Below, piece by piece: positions 1 to 5,346 of a stretch of DNA of 5,346 nucleotides (within the stretch, counting starts at the first letter, position 1; each line of letters starts with the position of its first letter). Origin of the DNA: Alphaproteobacteria bacterium (GTDB lineage Bacteria > Pseudomonadota > Alphaproteobacteria > UBA8366 > Aestuariispiraceae); assembly GCA_006844765.1 (NCBI GenBank), contig SPJV01000088.1, forward strand, positions 1 to 5,346. Direction: 5' to 3'. The position numbers and the translations under genes are program-made. The notes under the pieces are model-generated. The model was not told where the DNA came from, did not search any database, and worked only from the letters and a program-made list of their open reading frames with translations.

Positions 1-3000
1 TTCTCCGGTCCTTTGCAATCGGCGTTTCGATCCAAATCCTGATACTTGGCGGATTTTCCTGGCTGATATTCGTATCCATACCAAAGGCCATGGAGCGAGC
101 TGCGATCACGGAACTCGCTCGGTTGGGAATTCAAAGCGTCGAGCTTTCCGTCGCTGCTATCGAATCCGAACAGGTAATCGTTGAGGCTATTCAAATAGGT
201 GCCGATGGTGACTTGGCCCTGTCGCGCCTGAAAGTATTGTTCGATTGGCGCGATCTGCTTGCCGGGCGGATAGAACGGATGACCCTGGATGGGTTGCTGT
301 TTCGGTTGGAACATCAGGGCGACCGGCTGACCTTCGGCGCCCTGGATCCCTTGTTCAGAGGCATGCAGGATGGTGCATCCGCCGAAGTGGATTACGAACC
401 GGAGCGCTGGCCGGTTGAAGAGGTCGTCCTGCAAAACGCGCAGTTGGAGTTCAGTCTGCCGGTGGGGCCCGTTCGTATTGGCTTGGACGGTGTTTTGCGG
501 CAAGGGCCCGATCTGGAAGTGGTGCTCGAGGATTTTCATTTTGAGACAGTAACCGAAGCGGTCCGTCTGGCAGGTGCTGTCGAAGGGCGGTTGGAACCGG
601 ATGCCTCTATCCTTTTCGAGATGCAGGTCGATCAGGGTGAAATCTCAACGGATATCGCGCAACTCTCTTTTGCAGGCGGCACGCTGAGCCTCGTCTCCAA
701 TCTGGATGACCCGGAGGCAACAACTGGGGAGGCGCGGGTTACCTTGCGTTCGGCCCAATTGCCACTGGGGTTGAACGCAAGCGGTGACCTTGTCGCAAGC
801 GCCGGGGCGGACGGTGCGCAGGTAACGCTTGAGGTTCGTGAGGACGACCTGGGGGCGATTGGGCGGTTAACCTTGGTGTTCACCCGCATTTTCTTCCCCG
901 ACCGAAAGCTTGGATTTGACGCCAGCCTGGACATTGCGGATGCGGGACGGTTAAGGCGCGTCCTTCCTGGATTACCGATCACCGCTGGAAGCGGTCATAT
1001 TGGCTTGGCGCTGTCATCCCGCATCGACCGGTTGGCCGAGGCGGGGGAAATGAGCCTGAGGAAGGCGCAAGCTGTCGATGTTCCGCCTGTCTCTGTTAAC
1101 TTTGATCTGGCCAATGCTGAAATTGAAGGGCTTGCCGCACCGGTTTCGATCAAAGGGGCGCTGGTGGCGGTGGCGGCTGGGCGCAGTCTTCGACTGACGC
1201 CGCAGGGACCAATCGAAATCAACGCCGAAGGGGCAGGGAAACTCCTGCCAACGGCTTTTGCACATCTACTGCCAGAAGCATCGCACGGTATTCGTCTGGC
1301 GACCGGCCCCAGTGATTTCGTTTCGGTCAGCGCAGGCGATGCGGAAGCCGGTATGCGAACCCGCTTTGGCTATGCCTTGTTCGGGAGTGATTCAGAATTG
1401 GGTCATGGCAAGATTGCCATTGAAGCCCGACATCCTGTCGCTGCTGATGGTACGCTCTCGGAAGAGCTTGGCGAAGACTCAGTGCTGCGGGTCGAGAAAG
1501 CAACATTGTCGGTGCCCCGCCGATCTTTCGGTAAAACGCTGTCTCTCGGCAGTGAACTCTCCCTCTCCGGTATTGCTGAGGGGCGGCGATTCGATGGTCG
1601 GTTGTCAGCAGATTTGGCCGGGGCCGGATTGCGGCGCGCGTTTGAGCTTCCTTTGGACGGGGTGCGGTTATCTCTCGATACCGACATTGCATTGGATGAG
1701 GTGTCTTTATCCCTGGCACCGCGCGAGTGTATCTCCTTGCGGGTTGAGAAGCTGAAGAACATCGGCCCGATCAAAGGGGTGGCGGCGGTTGCCGGGTGCT
1801 TGCGGTTAGATCATCTCAAACTCCGGCACCCCTTGGCTGGAGAGGTCCCGTCGATTGACGTGGCCGGGGCGTTCAAACTCCAGCCGCCCCAGCGAGACTT
1901 CGAAGTCGTGACAGAGTCCGGCACAGTGCTCGTGCAAGCGGGGGCGGCGGCCACGACAATTGATGGGCGTATGACGCTGAACCCTGATGGCCCGGTCATT
2001 GACGGCGAAGCGGCGTTGACCGGGTTGCGGGTTGTCTCAAAACAGGCACAGCTCGCATTGGAAGATATCAACGGCCTTCTTCATTGGAAGGGAAGTCCGC
2101 CTGCCTTCCCGGATGCGGCAGAGCTCGACATCGGACGAATACGCCATGGCGGGGAAACGCCCTATTTGGTTCCCGTCTCATTTAAGGCAAACGCAGAACG
2201 CGAAGACGACGTGGTAACGTTCAAAACGGTTCTTGAGAATTCAGGCCTTGGCCTTTTTATCGAGATGGACGGTCAGCATCGACTTTCGAACGGGCAGGGG
2301 GACATTGGAATCAGAATGGCGCCGCTCCTGATAAACACCGAACGACGCCCGCTCGCGGCGCTGTCTCCCTTTGCCGGGCAGTTCGTTGGGGATGCGACAT
2401 TGACCAGCCTGATCGCAGGCGGCGGTCACTGGGACCTGGCAGAGGGGCGCTATGCTGGCGACATTGATCTGCTGGTTCAGCAGCCCAGCCTCGGGCGTTT
2501 CGGCAGAGCGACAGGATTGCCGGCGTCAGCACGGGTTGAAGCCGGGCAGATCGCTGCCAATCTGCGTATCGACGGTAAGCTCGGTGAAGATTTGAAGGCC
2601 TCTGGTGACGTGCTGCTCGATAATCTCGCGGCCAGCATCGAAGGAGCGGCCATTCGTGGCGTCAACGGATTGATCACCTTGGATGACCTCTTGTCGTTGA
2701 AGGCAAATGAAACGACGGAAATCGCCATCGCCCGTATCGATGCCGGAATACCTCTGACGGATGGTGTTGTGCGGATCGCCTTCCCTGGAGACTCAACGCC
2801 GCCACAGCTTCAATCCGCGCGATTTGGGCTTGCCGGTGGCCAAGTTACGCTCTCCGAACTTAAAATCCCCCAATCGGAGGGTGATGTTCTTGCCGGGCTT
2901 CTCACTGTCACCGGTATTCCCATCGAGCGTTTGTTTGCGGAGTTCGGATTGAAGGGAGCCGTGTCTGATGGGGTACTGGACGGGGCCCTCAATTTCGAAA

Positions 3001-3344
3001 AGGCCGGAGACACCATAGGCCTGAGCAATGGCGAGCTTGCAGCCCGAGAGGCGGGTACGATCATCTACAAACCGGATCTTCCGCCTGAAGGAGAGATGGA
3101 GATGCTCATGCAGGTTCTGGAGAACTTCCAATACACGGAGCTATCACTTTCCATACGGGAACAGGGGGAAGGGCTCGGCGCGGTCCTGCGGCTCAAAGGG
3201 GCAAATCCGGATTATCTCGGCGGTGTACCGATTGATCTGGAGGTGAATGTCACGGGCGATCTGATGGGGCTCGCACAGGATAGTCTAAACGCCTACAACA
3301 TTCCGGAAGACATCGCGCGCCGGATGCGTGGTTTCTCCAACTAG
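1..3344 (+). CDS. ydbH: YdbH-family AsmA-like intermembrane phospholipid transport protein (5' partial)
   Basis: This is a large envelope protein of the YdbH family (AsmA-like superfamily with TamB and YhdP). In E. coli these span the periplasm and redundantly carry phospholipids from inner to outer membrane. The frame is open from base 3, so the start lies left of the window. Bases 12-80 encode a hydrophobic segment (FAIGVSIQILILGGFSWLIF, then VSI), a membrane anchor that an ATG-90 start would lose. ATG-90 also has no properly spaced Shine-Dalgarno. From M90 there are 1,084 residues, mostly alternating beta-strand-like repeats with many Gly/Asp turns, as expected of a hydrophobic groove. The family signature is C-terminal (about residues 925-1070): GIPIERL, REAGTIIYKP, LENFQYTELSLSI, LRLKGANPDYLGGVPIDLEV. 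With over 1,110 residues it is longer than E. coli YdbH (about 880). The only cysteines, C547 and C570 (from M90), may form a disulfide. Family assignment is firm; the lipid role is inferred from homologues. Confidence 0.88.
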   Translation, partial: LRSFAIGVSIQILILGGFSWLIFVSIPKAMERAAITELARLGIQSVELSVAAIESEQVIVEAIQIGADGDLALSRLKVLFDWRDLLAGRIERMTLDGLLFRLEHQGDRLTFGALDPLFRGMQDGASAEVDYEPERWPVEEVVLQNAQLEFSLPVGPVRIGLDGVLRQGPDLEVVLEDFHFETVTEAVRLAGAVEGRLEPDASILFEMQVDQGEISTDIAQLSFAGGTLSLVSNLDDPEATTGEARVTLRSAQLPLGLNASGDLVASAGADGAQVTLEVREDDLGAIGRLTLVFTRIFFPDRKLGFDASLDIADAGRLRRVLPGLPITAGSGHIGLALSSRIDRLAEAGEMSLRKAQAVDVPPVSVNFDLANAEIEGLAAPVSIKGALVAVAAGRSLRLTPQGPIEINAEGAGKLLPTAFAHLLPEASHGIRLATGPSDFVSVSAGDAEAGMRTRFGYALFGSDSELGHGKIAIEARHPVAADGTLSEELGEDSVLRVEKATLSVPRRSFGKTLSLGSELSLSGIAEGRRFDGRLSADLAGAGLRRAFELPLDGVRLSLDTDIALDEVSLSLAPRECISLRVEKLKNIGPIKGVAAVAGCLRLDHLKLRHPLAGEVPSIDVAGAFKLQPPQRDFEVVTESGTVLVQAGAAATTIDGRMTLNPDGPVIDGEAALTGLRVVSKQAQLALEDINGLLHWKGSPPAFPDAAELDIGRIRHGGETPYLVPVSFKANAEREDDVVTFKTVLENSGLGLFIEMDGQHRLSNGQGDIGIRMAPLLINTERRPLAALSPFAGQFVGDATLTSLIAGGGHWDLAEGRYAGDIDLLVQQPSLGRFGRATGLPASARVEAGQIAANLRIDGKLGEDLKASGDVLLDNLAASIEGAAIRGVNGLITLDDLLSLKANETTEIAIARIDAGIPLTDGVVRIAFPGDSTPPQLQSARFGLAGGQVTLSELKIPQSEGDVLAGLLTVTGIPIERLFAEFGLKGAVSDGVLDGALNFEKAGDTIGLSNGELAAREAGTIIYKPDLPPEGEMEMLMQVLENFQYTELSLSIREQGEGLGAVLRLKGANPDYLGGVPIDLEVNVTGDLMGLAQDSLNAYNIPEDIARRMRGFSN

Positions 3345-3362
3345 TGGGATATCTAATGCAAA

Positions 3363-3386
3363 CGGGCGCCCTGTTAAGAGCGCCCG
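3363..3386 (-). terminator. Hairpin terminator between convergent genes, best on - strand
   Basis: CGGGCGC (3363-3369) and GCGCCCG (3380-3386) form a perfect 7-bp G+C-rich stem around a 10-base loop. Read on the - strand, the stem grows by a U-G and a C-G pair to 9 bp with a 6-base loop (UUAACA), followed by UUUGCAUU. On the + strand the corresponding inner position is a C/A mismatch and the downstream bases are not T-rich. The element therefore looks like the terminator of the OmpA-like gene, whose stop codon is 67 bases away. It may also stop the ydbH transcript, whose stop codon is 18 bases before the stem. The U tract is short and interrupted, so efficiency is uncertain. Confidence 0.6.
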
Positions 3387-3418
3387 CGCATGGTCAGTAC
3401 TGTTGGAGACATTAGCGA

Positions 3419-3433
3419 GAGAGCCGTGCTCTC
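3419..3433. other. Small perfect hairpin in the 3' region of the OmpA-like gene
   Basis: GAGAGC (3419-3424) and GCTCTC (3428-3433) pair perfectly across a 3-base loop, 20 bases beyond the stop codon of the OmpA-like gene. No T tract follows on either strand, so it is not an intrinsic terminator by itself. It could protect the 3' end of the transcript, or be chance. Confidence 0.3.
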
Positions 3434-3453
3434 CTGCCTGAATGCTCAGTAAC

Positions 3454-4053
3454 TCAGAGTTTTCCGATATTCGTAATCTGAACGCGTCGGTTCATCGGGT
3501 CTTCCGGATGGTCCGGGTCGAGAAGGCGCTGTTCCCCCATTCCAATCGATTCCAGACGGCTGCCCGGAATGTCATGGCGATGCTCCAAATAGCGCTGGAC
3601 TGACAATGCCCGTCGCTCAGAGAGGGTTTGGTTGAAATCGGACCCGCCGACCGCATCGGTATGGCCTTCAATCTTGAACGCGAATTCGTCCAATTCGTCA
3701 GACGTCAGCGCAGACCCGAGGTTGTCGAGCATGGACATGGCCTGCTTGGTCAAAATCGCGCTGCCGAATTCGAAATTGACGGACAGGTTCACTGTCGGTG
3801 GGGGTTCCACGACAGTCGGCTGTGCTTCGGTACTTTCTTCGCCCGTTGTCGGGTCGACGATGTTCACTCCGCGAAACGTCAGGCCGTTGAGGCCTCGCGT
3901 CTTGGGCTTCGCCTTTAATGCATTGGTCAGTTCTTCTGCGGAGGGGACGGTTCCGTCGCTGCCAAGGACATCACCTGCTTGAGCAGTTCCTGCCACACCG
4001 ACCGCAAGCAGCGCACCGGCTGCGACCAGCCCCTTAAACACTCCATTGATCAT
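3454..4053 (-). CDS. Exported OmpA-like peptidoglycan-binding protein
   Basis: This complete 199-residue protein should reside in the periplasm or outer-membrane periphery and hold peptidoglycan non-covalently. Residues 1-26 form a signal peptide: an early Lys, an Ala/Gly/Val/Leu core, and an AQA cleavage site before Gly27. There is no lipobox Cys, so it is not a lipoprotein. Residues 27-89 are a short unassigned segment with the stretch KPKTRGLNGLTFRGVNIV, then a Pro-rich linker (VEPPPTV). Residues about 90-196 are an OmpA C-terminal domain: NFEFGSAILT, EGHTDAVGG, NQTLSERRALSVQRYL and NRRVQITNI. D133 (of HTD) and R148 (of the NxxLSxxRA motif) match the diaminopimelate-binding pair known in OmpA domains. 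No beta-barrel region is present, so it is not a classical OmpA porin. The start is supported by AGGAG six bases before ATG. It lies 184 bases downstream of the peptidase gene on the same strand and converges with ydbH. From memory, this RGL-linker type often sits near caspase-like or DUF4384 genes. Confidence 0.9.
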   Translation of the reverse strand: MINGVFKGLVAAGALLAVGVAGTAQAGDVLGSDGTVPSAEELTNALKAKPKTRGLNGLTFRGVNIVDPTTGEESTEAQPTVVEPPPTVNLSVNFEFGSAILTKQAMSMLDNLGSALTSDELDEFAFKIEGHTDAVGGSDFNQTLSERRALSVQRYLEHRHDIPGSRLESIGMGEQRLLDPDHPEDPMNRRVQITNIGKL

Positions 4054-4059
4054 CGAAGT

Positions 4060-4064
4060 CTCCT
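4060..4064 (-). promoter_or_regulatory. Ribosome binding site of the OmpA-like gene
   Basis: On the - strand the sequence reads AGGAG followed by six bases (ACTTCG) and then ATG at 4053-4051. The strength and ideal spacing fix the start codon, and the signal peptide begins immediately after it. Confidence 0.85.
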
Positions 4065-4080
4065 ATCGGCATTCCAATTG

Positions 4081-4116
4081 GTTTCGAACCATATAGTTTC
4101 GAGCACTTGTATCATA
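4081..4116 (-). promoter_or_regulatory. Possible promoter/operator region of the OmpA-like gene
   Basis: On the - strand a TATGAT hexamer (4116-4111) resembles a sigma-70 -10 box; the hexamer 17 bases upstream is CTGCAG, a poor -35. A second candidate -10, TATATG (4095-4090), lies between two identical copies of TCGAAAC (4102-4096 and 4087-4081), 15 bases apart start to start. The repeat could be a regulator site overlapping the promoter. Placement 30-60 bases before the start codon fits, but neither box pair is convincing. Confidence 0.25.
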
Positions 4117-4120
4117 GGCG

Positions 4121-4137
4121 GCAGCATTCTCTGCTGC
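4121..4137. other. Perfect inverted repeat (6-bp stem) in the spacer
   Basis: GCAGCA (4121-4126) and TGCTGC (4132-4137) flank a 5-base loop. Neither side is followed by a T tract. It lies just upstream of the candidate -10 box, where it could be a repressor or activator site, or mRNA structure if transcription from the peptidase gene reads through. Function is unknown. Confidence 0.35.
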
Positions 4138-4144
4138 AGTGACA

Positions 4145-4185
4145 GTGGTCACATAAAACCCAAATTGATGGGTAAAAAACACCAC
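4145..4185 (-). terminator. Weak two-tier hairpin downstream of the peptidase gene
   Basis: An inner stem ACCCA (4158-4162) / TGGGT (4169-4173) with a 6-base loop is nested inside an outer pair GTGGT (4145-4149) / ACCAC (4181-4185), separated by A-rich strands. Read on the - strand, the inner stem is followed by TTTATGT, and a run of six Ts precedes it. This is the best terminator candidate for the peptidase transcript, 50-90 bases beyond its stop. The inner stem is only 5 bp and the T tail is short, so read-through into the OmpA-like gene is quite possible. Confidence 0.3.
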
Positions 4186-4237
4186 ATTGGTACCCGGAAG
4201 ATGAAGCAAGAACTAAGCCGATTCGTATGAAAGGCTG

Positions 4238-5346
4238 TTATTCGGCCTCTTTTGTCCGCAAAAATACGGCTGAGGCTGTGATCTGCGCCCCTGGATTGCC
4301 TTCTCTGGCGGTGAAAATTCCGTGTCTATATTGAGATAGAAAATCCCGGTCACTTTGAACACGGGAATGGTCTGGCGTCTCAAGCTTTGCTTCGGAACTT
4401 AAGAACAGGATCATCTCATCGCCAAAGGGAGCGCCGATCACATAGCGTGGTTGGTTCTTTCCTTCACCGAGTGTCACCGTGCCATTTGCTGTAAGTTTAA
4501 GCGTGTCCTTCGGGTCGGTCAGATGAACGGCTTCGCCATTGGCCTGTAAATAGACTGCATAAAGATACCCATCGAAATCTGGCGAGCGGACGCTGAATTT
4601 CAGTTCTTCCTCGTCTTTCAGGATCGTGAGCTTGCCTTTTTGCTCGCCGGTCAGAACCTCCGCGGTTGGAGAATCGGTTTTGTTCAACTCATCCCAAAAG
4701 GTTTCAATCGCTTCACACATCGGCCACGCGCGGATCGCTATATCGACAGTCCCTAGTTGGTCTTCAATGCCGCGCAGATGTCTCTTCGCCAAGACACCGT
4801 CCCGGTGCGTTCCGGTTACCCCCTTGAAATCGATCTTGCCATCCGCGGTCTTCGTCGCTTCGAAATGGGTGCATTCCAGCTGATTGATATTCCGCACGGT
4901 CAGTTCGACCATGAAATCCTGCCAGCCATCTTCTGAGTCTGTTGCGATTGCGGGGACTTCAGTCGTGCCCTCTTGCGGCGCGGGCTTTTTCTGCGGTTCT
5001 TCAACCGTTTCAGCGGTCTCAGCGGGTTTGGGCGCTGGCTTCGGTTGGGGGGCGGGTTCTACGTGCTGTTCTGGCTCAGGTTGAGGCGCTGGAACTGGAT
5101 CGGCCTTCGGCGGCGGGGGTGGTTCTGGCGCCGGTGGAGGCACGGGATCTGCAACGGCGACTGGAGGCTCTGGCTCAACCGGGCGCGAGCTCGGATCGGA
5201 TTCAATATAGAAGGCACTTAGCAAGCGGGTTTCTGCGGCAGGATAGGAAATCCAACCATAGCCGCCTTCAGACCATTCGGTTCCCCAAGAATTCAAGAAT
5301 CGGAATGCATTTTTATGTTCGTCATAGCCGACGATCACAACAGCAT
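4238..5346 (-). CDS. Papain-like (C1A) cysteine peptidase with Pro-rich linker and DUF4384-like domain (5' partial)
   Basis: Only the C-terminal ~369 codons are visible; the start and catalytic Cys lie right of the window. Numbering is from the GTG at 5338, an internal Val. The open frame runs to the edge, and the codon split by the edge ends in AT, compatible with the catalytic His of the family's HAV motif (then AVVIVGYDE). Residues 14-32 (FLNSWGTEWSEGGYGWISY) are the papain Asn motif, with N16 catalytic. Residues about 53-121 are a linker rich in Pro, Glu, Ala and Lys. Residues about 138-220 are a small domain with C156 and C208, not assigned. Residues about 235-322 resemble DUF4384 (KFSVRSPDFDGYLYAVYLQ, then GAPFGDEMILFLSS). 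A charged tail ends in TKEAE. The linker and cysteine pair suggest export to the periplasm or surface, but the signal peptide is not visible. Substrate is unknown. The peptidase call is strong, DUF4384 moderately so. Confidence 0.82.
   Translation of the reverse strand, partial: AVVIVGYDEHKNAFRFLNSWGTEWSEGGYGWISYPAAETRLLSAFYIESDPSSRPVEPEPPVAVADPVPPPAPEPPPPPKADPVPAPQPEPEQHVEPAPQPKPAPKPAETAETVEEPQKKPAPQEGTTEVPAIATDSEDGWQDFMVELTVRNINQLECTHFEATKTADGKIDFKGVTGTHRDGVLAKRHLRGIEDQLGTVDIAIRAWPMCEAIETFWDELNKTDSPTAEVLTGEQKGKLTILKDEEELKFSVRSPDFDGYLYAVYLQANGEAVHLTDPKDTLKLTANGTVTLGEGKNQPRYVIGAPFGDEMILFLSSEAKLETPDHSRVQSDRDFLSQYRHGIFTAREGNPGAQITASAVFLRTKEAE

Noticed and set aside
632..982. - strand open frames antisense to ydbH (here, and others at 1327-1719, 1403-1774 and 2793-3131)
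   Set aside because: Translations are Ser/Arg/Pro-rich and low in sense, with no ribosome binding site or motif; they are typical mirror frames of a long coding region.
1258..1755. 165-codon + strand frame inside the ydbH-like gene
   Set aside because: It lies entirely inside a clearly coding frame, has no ribosome binding site, and its translation is unusually rich in Arg, Cys, Trp and Pro with no recognisable motif. It is a shadow of the G+C-rich gene.
3356..3415. 19-codon + strand frame after ydbH as a possible ynbE
   Set aside because: It is too short, has no lipobox or signal peptide, and runs through the terminator hairpin.
3632..3982. 116-codon + strand frame antisense to the OmpA-like gene
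   Set aside because: It is fully antisense to a gene with a clear signal peptide and OmpA motifs; the composition is that of a mirror frame.
3979..4230. 83-codon + strand frame across the OmpA-like start and the spacer
   Set aside because: It begins with TTG without a Shine-Dalgarno, runs antisense to the signal peptide and through the regulatory spacer, and resembles no known protein.
4217..4253. GCCGA/TCGGC stem followed by CTCTTTT on the + strand
   Set aside because: It points in the direction of no known gene and overlaps the end of the peptidase coding region; a 5-bp stem with a 20-base loop is likely chance.
4973..5221. + strand Gly/Trp/Leu/Arg-rich frame opposite the proline-rich linker
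   Set aside because: Its composition is the direct result of reading Pro/Glu codons in reverse; there is no start signal. It is a shadow.
5336..5338. GTG as start codon of the peptidase gene
   Set aside because: The frame continues to the window edge through codons for Ala-Val before the conserved VIVGYD, and a start here would leave a papain fragment without Cys or His. The true start is outside the window.

Overview
The window reads as chromosomal DNA of a Gram-negative bacterium, most likely a proteobacterium and plausibly an alphaproteobacterium. The evidence is three genes for inner-membrane, periplasmic or outer-membrane work, moderately G+C-rich codons, a clean AGGAG ribosome binding site, and the particular type of OmpA-like protein. 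This placement is inference; no rRNA, tRNA or species-diagnostic gene is present. No mobile element, CRISPR array or tRNA was seen. Layout: (1) From the left edge to 3344, + strand, is one very large open frame, cut at its 5' end by the window. It is a YdbH-type AsmA-like protein: an N-terminal membrane anchor, visible only when the frame is read upstream of the first in-window ATG, then about 1,080 periplasmic residues ending in the conserved YdbH C-terminal region. (2) From 3345 to 3453 is a short convergent intergenic region with a strong hairpin, better formed and better tailed on the - strand. (3) From 3454 to 4053, - strand, is a complete small exported OmpA-like peptidoglycan-binding protein with a good ribosome binding site. 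(4) From 4054 to 4237 is an A+T-richer spacer with several short inverted and direct repeats and the probable promoter of the OmpA-like gene. (5) From 4238 to the right edge, - strand, is the C-terminal part of a papain-like (C1A) cysteine peptidase. Its visible active-site Asn motif is followed by a long proline-rich linker, a two-cysteine domain and a DUF4384-like domain. How the genes fit together: the YdbH-like protein would bridge the periplasm for phospholipid delivery to the outer membrane. Its usual partners (YnbE lipoprotein, YdbL) are not downstream, so they must be upstream, elsewhere or absent. The peptidase/DUF4384 gene and the OmpA-like gene run in the same direction, 184 bases apart, and may form a small cell-envelope module. 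The least described item is the papain plus proline-rich linker plus DUF4384 architecture. The rest looks like ordinary core-genome content, and nothing here demonstrates a wholly new system.
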